Source: Clostridiales bacterium
Lineage (GTDB): Bacteria; Bacillota; Clostridia; Peptostreptococcales; Anaerovoracaceae
Assembly: GCA_009776955.1 (NCBI GenBank)
Contig: WRMW01000008.1
Span: 18,945-82,944, forward strand
Reading direction: 5' to 3'
Length of the DNA stretch: 64,000 nucleotides
The notes below the pieces were generated by a model that saw only the letters and a list, made by a program, of their open reading frames with translations, was not told the origin of the DNA and made no database searches. Numbering within the stretch: the stretch's first letter is position 1; every line of letters begins with the position of its first letter. A program made the translations under genes and the position numbers. This document shows, piece after piece, positions 43,468 through 51,575 of this stretch.

Positions 43468-43914
43468 ATGAGCACAGGCAGTTTTATTGCGAAGCCTCAT
43501 GAGGTTGAGCGCAAGTGGTATGTGGTGGACGCTGAGGGGAAGACCCTCGGGCGGCTTGCCAGCGAGATCGCGGCGATACTCAGGGGTAAGAAGAAGCCTA
43601 TCTACACACCGCACGTCGACACGGGCGACTATGTCATCGTGATCAATGCGGAAAAAGTGGAAGTGACGGGCAAGAAGCGGCAGGAAAAAATCTACAAGCG
43701 ATATACAGGGTATCCGGGCGGGCTGCGTGAGATAACTTTCGACAAGCTTTTGGCGAGAAAGCCGGAGCAGATAGTGCGGCATGCGGTCAAAGGGATGATG
43801 CCGAGCGGCAGGCTTGGCCGTCAGATGTACAAGAAACTCAAGGTTTATGTCGGGGCGGAGCATCCGCATACGGCACAGAAGCCGGAAGTCTGGAATTTTG
43901 AGGAGGGCAGATAA
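43468..43914 (+). CDS. rplM: Ribosomal protein L13 (uL13)
   Basis: 148 residues from ATG 43468, with ACGGAGG about ten bases upstream; the listed ORF start at 43372 lies in the leader. It is a large-subunit protein. [29 protein letters not shown] and the [24 protein letters not shown] segment are canonical. One base separates its stop from the rpsI start, the standard L13-S9 operon. Confidence 0.97.
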   Translation: MSTGSFIAKPHEVERKWYVVDAEGKTLGRLASEIAAILRGKKKPIYTPHVDTGDYVIVINAEKVEVTGKKRQEKIYKRYTGYPGGLREITFDKLLARKPEQIVRHAVKGMMPSGRLGRQMYKKLKVYVGAEHPHTAQKPEVWNFEEGR

Positions 43915-44313
43915 ATGGCAGCGAAAATGCAATACCCCGCAACGGGCAGAAGGAAGTCGTCGGTCGCCAGAGTCCGCCTTATGCAGGGAACCGGCGAGAT
44001 AACCATCAACGGCAGGCCTATGGACGAATATTTCGGCATGGAGCTTCTAAGGCAGGAAGTGAAGCGGCCGCTTGTTCTGACGGATACAGATGGCAAATTC
44101 GATATCATAGCGCGTGTTTCCGGCGGCGGCACCACAGGCCAGGCGGGGGCGCTCAGGCACGGTATAGCACGTGCTCTCTGCAAGGTCGATGAGGAGGCCT
44201 ACAGGCGTGTGCTTAAAGATGGCGGTTACCTGACGCGTGATCCGCGCATGAAGGAGCGCAAGAAGTACGGGCTGAAGAAGGCGAGGAGAGCCAGCCAGTT
44301 CTCTAAGCGTTAA
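43915..44313 (+). CDS. rpsI: Ribosomal protein S9 (uS9)
   Basis: 132 residues, ATG directly after the rplM stop with AGGAGGGCAG as ribosome site. It is a small-subunit protein whose C-terminal tail reaches the P-site tRNA. The sequence [40 protein letters not shown] and the basic tail [17 protein letters not shown] are complete and canonical. Confidence 0.97.
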   Translation: MAAKMQYPATGRRKSSVARVRLMQGTGEITINGRPMDEYFGMELLRQEVKRPLVLTDTDGKFDIIARVSGGGTTGQAGALRHGIARALCKVDEEAYRRVLKDGGYLTRDPRMKERKKYGLKKARRASQFSKR

Positions 44314-44335
44314 AATCGTTCGGGAGGTCTTAAAT

Positions 44336-46258
44336 ATGGCGAAGAAACAATTCAAGGCTGAGTCCAAGCGGCTTTTGGACTTGATGATCAATTCCGTCTA
44401 TACGCACAAGGAGATTTTTCTGCGTGAGCTTATCAGCAATGCAAGCGACGCGATAGACAAGCTCTACTACAAGATATTGACGGAAAAGATAACGGGCGTT
44501 TCAAAAAAGGACTTTTTTGTACGGCTCGCTCTAGATGAGGACGCCCGCACCATCACCATTTCTGACAACGGAATCGGCATGACGAAGCCGGAACTCGAGG
44601 AAAACCTTGGAACCATTGCGAAAAGCGGCTCCCTATTGTTCAAGAGCGAGGAAGCCACGGAAAAGGCCGCAAGCAAGATAGACATTATCGGGCAGTTTGG
44701 CGTGGGATTTTACAGCGCGTTTATGGTTTCATCGAGGATACGCGTGGTGTCGAAAGCCTATGGCGAGGAACAGGCGTGGGTCTGGGAGTCGGACGGCGCG
44801 GACGGCTACACGATAAAGGAGAGCGACAAGGCGGAGGTCGGCACGGAAATAACCCTTTTCGTCAAGGAGGACACCGACGAGGAGAAGTACGGGGAGTTTC
44901 TGTCGGCGTGGCGCGTGAAGTCGCTGGTCAAGCGCTACTCGGACTATATCCGCTACCCGATATTGATGGTTGCGGAAAAATCCAGAATGATAGAGCCGGC
45001 AGAGGGCGCCCCTGAAGACGCGCCGCCGGAATACGAAACGTATATAGAGGAAGAAACCTTGAACTCCATGGTGCCGCTGTGGAAGCGTCAGCGCAGCAAG
45101 ATAACCGAGGAGGAGTATGCGGAGTTTTACAAGGGCAAGTTCAGCGACTTCGAGGATCCGCTCAAGGTAATCCATACGGGCGTAGAGGGCGTCATCAGCT
45201 ACGATGCGCTGCTGTTTATCCCGTCGCGCGCGCCCTATGGGTATTACACCAAGGATTTTGAGAAGGGCCTGCAGCTCTATTCGAGCAATGTGATGATAAT
45301 GGACAAGGCAGCGGATCTGCTGCCGGACTATTTCAGCTTTGTGAAGGGTGTCGTGGACTCGCAGGATCTCTCGCTCAATATAAGCCGCGAACTGCTGCAG
45401 CACGACCGGCAGATGAAGGCCATCGCGCAGCGTTTGGAAAAGAAGATAAAGAGCGAGCTTGAAACGATGCTCGGCACAGACCGCGAAACTTACGAAAAAT
45501 TTTGGGAGGCCTTTGGGCTGCAGATAAAATTTGGGCTTTATGACGGTTACGGCACGGCGAAGGAAAAGATACAAGACCTTGTGCTGTATTATTCTAGCTC
45601 GGAGAAAAAGCTTGTCACTTTCGGCGAGTACGTGTCGCGTATGCCCGAGGACCAGAAATACATCTACTATGCGACGGGCGAGAGCGTCGAGAAGATAGAC
45701 AAGCTGCCTCAGACGGAGCTGCTCAAGGACAAGGGCTACGAGATACTTTACGGCGCCGACCAAGTCGACGAGTTTGCCTTGAAGATGACGCGCGAGTACG
45801 AGGGCAAGGAGTTCAAGTCTGTGTCGGAGGGCGACCTCGGGCTTGAGGAAAGCGAGGAGGACAAGAAGAAAGCCGAGAAGAAGGCGGAGAAATATGCGGA
45901 CGTGCTGGCCGAGATCAAGAAGGCGCTCGGCGAGAAGGTGACGGACGTACGGCTCTCCAAGCGGCTCAAGTCCCATCCGGTGGTGCTGGTTTCCGAAGGC
46001 GGCCTTTCGCTGGAGATGGAGAAGATACTCAAGCAGATGCCTGGCGCGGAAAAGGAGCATATCAAAGCCGAGCGCGTCTTGGAGATAAACGCCGATCACA
46101 AGGTGCTGAAAGCTCTCGGCAAAATCTACGAAAGCGACAAGAAAAAGATAGCGAAATATGCGGACATACTCTACGCCCAAGCGCTTCTTATGGAGGGCAT
46201 GCAGATTGATGACCCCGTTGCGTTCTGTAACGCTGTTTGCGACCTTATCGAGCCATAA
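44336..46258 (+). CDS. htpG: Chaperone HtpG (Hsp90)
   Basis: 640 residues. It is an ATP-dependent dimeric chaperone of the cytoplasm. The GHKL ATPase domain shows LRELISNASDAIDK (catalytic Glu), DNGIGM and GQFGVGFYSAF; the middle domain has NISRELLQ, whose Arg contacts the ATP gamma-phosphate; the C-terminal dimerisation domain is present. It follows rpsI after 22 bases with GGGAGG, so readthrough from the ribosomal promoter is likely. No CIRCE element is visible upstream. Confidence 0.96.
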   Translation: MAKKQFKAESKRLLDLMINSVYTHKEIFLRELISNASDAIDKLYYKILTEKITGVSKKDFFVRLALDEDARTITISDNGIGMTKPELEENLGTIAKSGSLLFKSEEATEKAASKIDIIGQFGVGFYSAFMVSSRIRVVSKAYGEEQAWVWESDGADGYTIKESDKAEVGTEITLFVKEDTDEEKYGEFLSAWRVKSLVKRYSDYIRYPILMVAEKSRMIEPAEGAPEDAPPEYETYIEEETLNSMVPLWKRQRSKITEEEYAEFYKGKFSDFEDPLKVIHTGVEGVISYDALLFIPSRAPYGYYTKDFEKGLQLYSSNVMIMDKAADLLPDYFSFVKGVVDSQDLSLNISRELLQHDRQMKAIAQRLEKKIKSELETMLGTDRETYEKFWEAFGLQIKFGLYDGYGTAKEKIQDLVLYYSSSEKKLVTFGEYVSRMPEDQKYIYYATGESVEKIDKLPQTELLKDKGYEILYGADQVDEFALKMTREYEGKEFKSVSEGDLGLEESEEDKKKAEKKAEKYADVLAEIKKALGEKVTDVRLSKRLKSHPVVLVSEGGLSLEMEKILKQMPGAEKEHIKAERVLEINADHKVLKALGKIYESDKKKIAKYADILYAQALLMEGMQIDDPVAFCNAVCDLIEP

Positions 46259-46285
46259 GGCGACAGGCTCTTCGATTTTTTGCAT

Positions 46286-46317
46286 GCGGCCCGTGATTTG
46301 AAAAAGTTGCGGGCCGC
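46286..46317 (+). terminator. Stem-loop after htpG
   Basis: GCGGCCCG (46286-46293) and CGGGCCGC (46310-46317) form a perfect 8-bp GC stem with a 16-base loop. The following T content is low (GCTCTATTT), so termination strength is uncertain. Confidence 0.5.
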
Positions 46318-46362
46318 GCTCTATTTATTAAACAAAAATCCCAAAGAAAACCCGCTTTTCCG

Positions 46363-46391
46363 TTGACATCAAACTGTAAAACAATTAGACT
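46363..46391 (+). promoter_or_regulatory. Promoter of the FAD/Fe-S/FAD operon
   Basis: A perfect TTGACA (46363-46368), a 17-base spacer and TAGACT (46386-46391). The start of the TetR-like operator overlaps the -10. Confidence 0.75.
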
Positions 46392-46404
46392 GAATGCATT
46401 CGGT
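46389..46404. promoter_or_regulatory. Candidate TetR operator, copy 1
   Basis: ACTGAATGCATTCGGT is an imperfect 16-bp palindrome (ACTGAA against TTCGGT) overlapping the -10 and start site of the plus operon. The copy at 58271-58286 ahead of the minus operon agrees at all positions except three of the central bases and shares the following GAA. Binding here would repress. Confidence 0.65.
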
Positions 46405-46455
46405 GAAAACCGAAAAAATCAATCGAAAAACTGGAAGTGAGAGGAGGAAAGCTAT

Positions 46456-47925
46456 ATGGCAACGAAGGATAGTCTTGTGACTATATTCGGCAAAGCGAAC
46501 GTGCTGGACGACCCGGCTGTGCTCGCGGCGTATGCGAAAAGCCACAGCTTCGACCCCGGGTTCAAGCCTTGGTATGTGGTCAAGCCCAAGGATTCGGAGC
46601 AGGTCGAAAAGCTTGTGAAGTGGGCGAACAAGACGAAAACGCCGCTGGTGCCGGTCAGTTCGACGGGCGTGAAGCTGAGGGGGGACAGCGTGCCCAGCGT
46701 GCCCGAGGCGGTAGTCGTCGACATGTCGGGGATGAACAAGGTGCTGAATGTGAACAGGCAGCAGCGCATGGCGGTGGTGGAGCCGGGTGTGACATACGAC
46801 CAGCTCAACAAGGAGCTTGCGAAGCAGAAGATGACCATCCCGGGAAGCCTCAAGGCGAAAGCCGGGCAGTCGGTGCTGACCGATGTGGTGGAAGCCGTCC
46901 CGAGGCTCAACCCGATGATACAATGGAACTTTTTCGATCCGCTTCGCTGTGCGGAGATAACGTGGGGCGACGGGCAGCGGATGTTCACGGGCGAGGCCGC
47001 AGGCGGCCCGCGAGACCTTGAAAAACAATGGAACAACCAGACATGGCAAGTTCTGTATATGGGGCCGTGGATGACCGATTACTTCAGGTTTGTCACGCAG
47101 GCGCAGGGCACCATGGGCATAGCCACGTGGGTGTCGCTGAAGACGGCTGTGAAGCCTTTGGTCCATCAGCTCTTTGTTGCCGAGGCGGACGACCTTGCAG
47201 CGCTTGAATCATTTGTCTACAAGGCCATGTGGACGCGCTTTCCGGACGAGATATTCATTCTCAACAGGGCACAGGCTGCGAATGTCATGGGCAAGACGGT
47301 GGAAGAGATAGAGATGTTGAAGGAAGTCCTTCCCCCATGGATAGTGGCGGTCGGCGTCGCGGGCAGGGAGATCGTCCCCGAGGTGCGTTTCGAGGCTAGG
47401 TCCAAAGACCTTATCGACATCGCGCAGGCGAATGGGCTCGATCTGAAAGAGGGCATCTCAAACCTCAGCGGCAGGGCGCTCTACGAAGAGGTGAGCGGTA
47501 CGGACAAGGGCAAGACTTACTGGAAGGACGTATATGCTGGGAGCCACCAGAACGTTTTCTTCCTGACGCAGCTCGACAAGACGGGCATGTTCCTCAAGGC
47601 CGTCCGCGAAATTGCGGAAGACCTAGGCTACCCGACAGAGGATATCGGCGTCTATATCCAGCCCAAGCACTTGGGCAGCAGTTATCACATGGAGTTCACA
47701 TTCCCCTACGATCCCGACAGCGCGAAGCAAGAAGGCCGCGTGCAGGATCTGGTGGATGCGGTCAGCGTCGCGGTTTCCGACCTTGGCGGCTATTTTTCCA
47801 GGCCATACGGCAAATGGGCGGGCATCCAGCTCAACAAGGATGCTCAGTCTGCCAGCGCCCTCAAAAAGCTGCGCGAGATCTTCGACCCCGCTGACATAAT
47901 GAACCCCGGCAAGCTGCCTATTTAG
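46456..47925 (+). CDS. FAD-binding oxidoreductase (VAO/GlcD type), operon gene 1
   Basis: 489 residues, ATG behind GAGGAGGAAAG. The N-terminal FAD-binding PCMH domain includes TPLVPVSSTGVKLRG, the pyrophosphate loop region, and RQQRMAVVEPGVTYDQLNKEL. The C-terminal domain ends IFDPADIMNPGKLPI, the standard GlcD/vanillyl-alcohol-oxidase ending. Such flavoproteins oxidise 2-hydroxy acids or phenolic and alkyl side chains. Here it precedes an Fe-S protein and a second, different FAD oxidoreductase, so the three probably form one complex that passes electrons from flavin to clusters. The substrate is unknown. Confidence 0.85.
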   Translation: MATKDSLVTIFGKANVLDDPAVLAAYAKSHSFDPGFKPWYVVKPKDSEQVEKLVKWANKTKTPLVPVSSTGVKLRGDSVPSVPEAVVVDMSGMNKVLNVNRQQRMAVVEPGVTYDQLNKELAKQKMTIPGSLKAKAGQSVLTDVVEAVPRLNPMIQWNFFDPLRCAEITWGDGQRMFTGEAAGGPRDLEKQWNNQTWQVLYMGPWMTDYFRFVTQAQGTMGIATWVSLKTAVKPLVHQLFVAEADDLAALESFVYKAMWTRFPDEIFILNRAQAANVMGKTVEEIEMLKEVLPPWIVAVGVAGREIVPEVRFEARSKDLIDIAQANGLDLKEGISNLSGRALYEEVSGTDKGKTYWKDVYAGSHQNVFFLTQLDKTGMFLKAVREIAEDLGYPTEDIGVYIQPKHLGSSYHMEFTFPYDPDSAKQEGRVQDLVDAVSVAVSDLGGYFSRPYGKWAGIQLNKDAQSASALKKLREIFDPADIMNPGKLPI

Positions 47926-47943
47926 CGGGAAAGGAGGATAGAC

Positions 47944-49272
47944 ATGGCAAAGAAATCACTATATGAAATGAAGCTCCCGAAAGGGTATGAGAAAAAGCTG
48001 GAAGACTTCTTCCCGATGGAACGCCGGTGCAGCAATTGCCTCGGGTGCAAGTTCGTGCCGTTCGAGAAGATCAAGAGCGACCGCTTCAGCCGCAATTGCC
48101 CGAGCGTTTGGTACTACAATTTCAATACTTACTCGGCTCGTGGACGTTTTCAGCTCGGCCAGAACATTATCGAGGACGGCTATGTAAAGTTCGAAGGACA
48201 GGCGCTTGAGGCGATATTCAATTGTCAGGCCTGCGGCGCCTGCGATGTGGGCTGCAAGATAACGCGTTTCAACCTTGAGCCGCTTGCGCACAATATCGCG
48301 CTGAAAGAGCGTGCGGTGGAGAAGGGCTTGGCCCCGGTCGAGCTTAAAGCAGCGGCGAACTCGCTGGCGAAGCAGAAGACCATGCTGCCGGATTGCAAGA
48401 AAGCGGATAGGGCGAACTGGGCTAAGGGGCTTGGACTCAAGGACGTTTCCGGCAAGGATACGGCCGAGTATGTGTTCTTCCCCGGTTGCCAATACGCATA
48501 TGACGCAGACCTCAAGAAGAAGGCCAAGACCTATGTCAAGGTGCTAAAGCAAGCCGGCGTAGACCTCGGATATCTCGGGAACCTCGATATGTGCTGCGGC
48601 GGCAGAGCCAAGCAAATGGGCTTCCGTGACGACTTCGAGGCGGCGGCTAAGGGCAACGGGGCGGCATGGGCCAAGGCTGGTGTCACCAAGATTGTCACGC
48701 CTTGCTCGGACTGTTACCACGCCATCAAGCGCCAGTACGCGCTGCTTGGCATAAAGGTCGAGGTGGTTCACGCGGTCGAGCTTATCGCAGAGTTGGTGAA
48801 GGCGAAGAAGCTCAAATTCAAGAAAAGCGTGGACAAGGCTGTCACCTATCACGATCCCTGCCACCTCGGTCGCCTCGGCGAGCCGCATGAGGACTGGAAC
48901 GGCACGGAAGTGAAGATACTCAACCAGATTCATACATGGGAGCCCGCCCGTCCGCGCTATGCCGGCACATACGGCATATATGATGCGCCGCGCGAGATAC
49001 TGGCAGCGATTCCCGGCCTGCGGCTTATCGAGATGGAGCGTTGCCGCGAGAATAGCTGGTGCTGCGGCGCCGGCGGTGGGTGTTCCGTGTTCAACCCGGA
49101 ATATTCAGACGCTATCGCATCCGAGCGCGTGACCGAAGCGCAGGCGACAGGCGCCGAAGCTATTGTGACGGCCTGCCCGTGGTGCGAAATCAACTTGAGT
49201 GGCATCGAGTCTGACAACGGCACATTCACCAATGTCGTCGACATCATCGATCTCGTCGCCAAGGCGCTGTAG
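47944..49272 (+). CDS. Fe-S oxidoreductase with CCG domains (HdrD/GlcF type)
   Basis: 442 residues, ATG behind AAAGGAGG. The N-terminal half has two cysteine clusters, CSNCLGCKFVPF and CQACGACDVGCKITRF, for iron-sulfur centres, the second of classic ferredoxin type. The C-terminal half has two CCG (DUF224) domains: CCGGRAKQMG with CSDCYH, and CCGAGGGCSVF with CPWCEINL. These resemble the HdrB/HdrD catalytic cysteine-rich sites and GlcF. It would accept electrons from its flanking flavoproteins, either as a quinone-linked or thiol-linked module; no membrane anchor is visible. Confidence 0.87.
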   Translation: MAKKSLYEMKLPKGYEKKLEDFFPMERRCSNCLGCKFVPFEKIKSDRFSRNCPSVWYYNFNTYSARGRFQLGQNIIEDGYVKFEGQALEAIFNCQACGACDVGCKITRFNLEPLAHNIALKERAVEKGLAPVELKAAANSLAKQKTMLPDCKKADRANWAKGLGLKDVSGKDTAEYVFFPGCQYAYDADLKKKAKTYVKVLKQAGVDLGYLGNLDMCCGGRAKQMGFRDDFEAAAKGNGAAWAKAGVTKIVTPCSDCYHAIKRQYALLGIKVEVVHAVELIAELVKAKKLKFKKSVDKAVTYHDPCHLGRLGEPHEDWNGTEVKILNQIHTWEPARPRYAGTYGIYDAPREILAAIPGLRLIEMERCRENSWCCGAGGGCSVFNPEYSDAIASERVTEAQATGAEAIVTACPWCEINLSGIESDNGTFTNVVDIIDLVAKAL

Positions 49273-49289
49273 GAAAGGAGGAAAGAATT

Positions 49290-50951
49290 ATGGCATTATC
49301 AAGGGATTTTTTCAGGGCGCTGGAAGATATCGTCGGCAAACGCAATGTTTCCGAAGACCCGGCAGTGACTGAAAATTATCGCTGCATCACTGCGCAGTCC
49401 TCCGCACACTACGGCCCCGTGAACACACGGACGCCGAAGCCGCTTGCGGTCGTACTGCCCGGAAGCACGGAAGAGGTGCAGCAGGTCGTCAGGCTTTGCA
49501 ACAAGTACAAGGTCGAGTTCAAGGCCGCGACCACGTTCTGGGCGGCGATGGGCTTTATCGGCAGCGACAACGCGATACAGATAGACCTTATAAGGATGCA
49601 GGGCATCGAAATCGACGAAAAGAACATGATTGCGGTGGTTGACCCGTTCGCGATCGGCGGTACGGTGCAGGTTGAGGCGATGAAGAGAGGGCTCAATTGC
49701 AATGTGGCAGGCGTCGGCTGTTCGAGTTCCACGCTGGCGGGCACCGCAGGCTGGGTCGGGTTCGGCCCCAGCTCCATATTTATGGGCATAGCCAGCGAGA
49801 ATCTGCTGGGCGCGGAGTGGGTGCTTCCTGACGGCGAGATATTGCGTACAGGCACGCTCGGCGCGGAGGGTGAATGGTTTTGCGGCGAAGGCCCTGGGCC
49901 GAGCACGCGCGGCATGCTACGTGGCTGGATGGGTACGGCTGGCACCATGGGCGTTTGTACGAGGATCGCCATACGCCTGCACCCCTGGCCCGGCCCCAAG
50001 TGGATACCGGTGCGCGGCACGGCTCCGCTCTATATGGCGGACGGCCTCGACAACGTACGTGCCTATACGGTCTGCCTTCCCGACTGGGAAGCGTACGCGA
50101 AATTGTTCCAGCTTTTCTACGAAGCGGACATCTGCTACCTTGCGCACAGGCAGTTCAATATGTTCGGGCGCGACATCAAGACCGCGATGGTGGAGATATT
50201 TACGCATCCTGAGCTGCAATTCCGCGATATTCCGCGCCTTGTGGAAGACCCGTATCTCAAGGAGCAGAACGCCCAGATGAAGGTCGATGTCCAGATAGTC
50301 ATGGCGGGCTTTTCGGATCGCGACCTCGACTATAAGGAGAAAGCGTTTGACGCCATCCTTGCGAAAGTCGGCGCGCATAAGTCCGAGTATTATCTGCAAC
50401 AAGATATCGAGGACTTTGTAAAGCTCTATCTGCTCCGTCTTGCTCGGAAAAATTACAACTACACCCTATGTTCGTCATACGAGGGCAACTTCGGACTCCA
50501 TCCCAATGTATGGAAAGCGGCACCCTTTATGGAAGAGGCCGCTGCGCTCAAACTCAAGTGGGAGCAGGAGCACACCGGCATCGCTGCGGTGGGCGGCGAC
50601 TCCGATATGGGTTCCGTTTCGGGCATCGGCGGCGGCGGCACGACGGGCTGGGAGTTCTTTGTGCACTTCGACGCTTTCGATCAGGAGTCCATCAAGAATG
50701 CGGATGCCCATATCGAAGATACCCAGAGGTGGATGTTCGAGAAAGGCCTTGGTGTGGACTTCGGACGCTGGAACGCGGATTGCCGCAAGAACAGCGGTTA
50801 CAGCTACACACAGGATGAGCACGACGCTATGTACAGCAAGCTCCCGCAGCCAGGGATAGCCACATATCAGTACAAGATACGCGAGGCGTTCAACCCGAAC
50901 CGACTGGGTGGAAGCTACTACAAGACCATGACCCCGCCAGAGTGCAAGTAG
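49290..50951 (+). CDS. FAD-binding oxidoreductase (VAO type), operon gene 3
   Basis: 553 residues, ATG behind GGAAAGGAGG. PLAVVLPGSTEEVQQVVRLCNKYKVEF begins the PCMH FAD domain, with GVGCSSSTLAGTAGWVGFG and MGTAGTMGVCTRIAIRLHPWPGP completing it. The C-terminal part ends KIREAFNPNRLGGSYYKTM. It differs considerably from operon gene 1, with a longer cap domain and a Gly-rich loop (GIGGGGTTGW), so the two flavoproteins are not a recent duplication and may handle different substrates or form a heteromer. It converges with tetR. Confidence 0.85.
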   Translation: MALSRDFFRALEDIVGKRNVSEDPAVTENYRCITAQSSAHYGPVNTRTPKPLAVVLPGSTEEVQQVVRLCNKYKVEFKAATTFWAAMGFIGSDNAIQIDLIRMQGIEIDEKNMIAVVDPFAIGGTVQVEAMKRGLNCNVAGVGCSSSTLAGTAGWVGFGPSSIFMGIASENLLGAEWVLPDGEILRTGTLGAEGEWFCGEGPGPSTRGMLRGWMGTAGTMGVCTRIAIRLHPWPGPKWIPVRGTAPLYMADGLDNVRAYTVCLPDWEAYAKLFQLFYEADICYLAHRQFNMFGRDIKTAMVEIFTHPELQFRDIPRLVEDPYLKEQNAQMKVDVQIVMAGFSDRDLDYKEKAFDAILAKVGAHKSEYYLQQDIEDFVKLYLLRLARKNYNYTLCSSYEGNFGLHPNVWKAAPFMEEAAALKLKWEQEHTGIAAVGGDSDMGSVSGIGGGGTTGWEFFVHFDAFDQESIKNADAHIEDTQRWMFEKGLGVDFGRWNADCRKNSGYSYTQDEHDAMYSKLPQPGIATYQYKIREAFNPNRLGGSYYKTMTPPECK

Positions 50952-50985
50952 TAGGGTCAGGAAAAGCAAAAGTTTTCAATAAGGG

Positions 50986-51007
50986 AGTCCCTCTTAACGG
51001 AGGGACT
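50986..51007. terminator. Bidirectional stem-loop between the convergent operons
   Basis: AGTCCCTC (50986-50993), loop TTAACG and GAGGGACT (51000-51007) form a perfect 8-bp stem that includes the tetR stop codon. It lies in the 42-base space where the plus and minus operons meet. T runs are weak on both sides. Confidence 0.5.
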
Positions 51008-51575
51008 TCTTTGCGAGAGCGATATACTCGTCCATCTTTGCGGCGAGGTCGTATTTGCCCCGTGCGAGCACCCAGTCGAATAGCAGGCCTCTTGCCACAA
51101 TAAGCAGATAATCCACAACAAGGTCTTCGGTCGTGCCATCTCCGAACATGCCGTCGGCTATTGCCGCGTTTACAAGCCTGTGAAGGCAGACGTACATATA
51201 GCGGTCTTTGTCGAGGAAGAACTCCCCTTGGGTTTTCAGGATTGTGCCTGTGGGTTCATGCCCTTGCTCCACATGGAACTTTGCGTAATAGCGGAAGAAT
51301 GTGTCGATATCGGCGGCTACATCGCCGGAAAACTCCGGCGCGACCGTTTCCTCGTAGTAATAGTCTATCTGCTTGAACAGCTCCACCATGATGTCGGATT
51401 TTGAATTGAAATAATGATAAAACGCGCCGACCGAAACCCCTGCTTTCTTGCAGATCTCCTCGATTGTCACATTGTCGTAGCCATAGGCGTTTATAAGTTT
51501 TGCGGCGTTGTAAAAGAGCTTTTTGCGAGTCTTGATGGCTCTCAGCGAGCGATCAGTCAGGGGTTTTCTTGGCAA
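50994..51575 (-). CDS. TetR-family transcriptional regulator
   Basis: 193 residues from TTG 51575, directly after the TAA of the preceding gene and eight bases from GGAGG, so it is the last gene of the minus operon. The N-terminal helix-turn-helix is ITIEEICKKAGVSVGAFYHYF-like (seen as VTIEEICKKAGVSVGAFYHY). The C-terminal ligand domain (about 60-193) is of unknown specificity. The two matching palindromes at the promoters of both convergent operons are its likely binding sites, which would make it an autoregulated local repressor responding to a substrate of the pathway. Confidence 0.9.
   Translation of the reverse strand: MPRKPLTDRSLRAIKTRKKLFYNAAKLINAYGYDNVTIEEICKKAGVSVGAFYHYFNSKSDIMVELFKQIDYYYEETVAPEFSGDVAADIDTFFRYYAKFHVEQGHEPTGTILKTQGEFFLDKDRYMYVCLHRLVNAAIADGMFGDGTTEDLVVDYLLIVARGLLFDWVLARGKYDLAAKMDEYIALAKKSLR

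Noticed and set aside
44729-46285. 518-residue minus-strand ORF opposite htpG
   Set aside because: It lies entirely antisense to a canonical htpG, has no recognisable motifs and reads as a leucine/arginine-rich mirror product.
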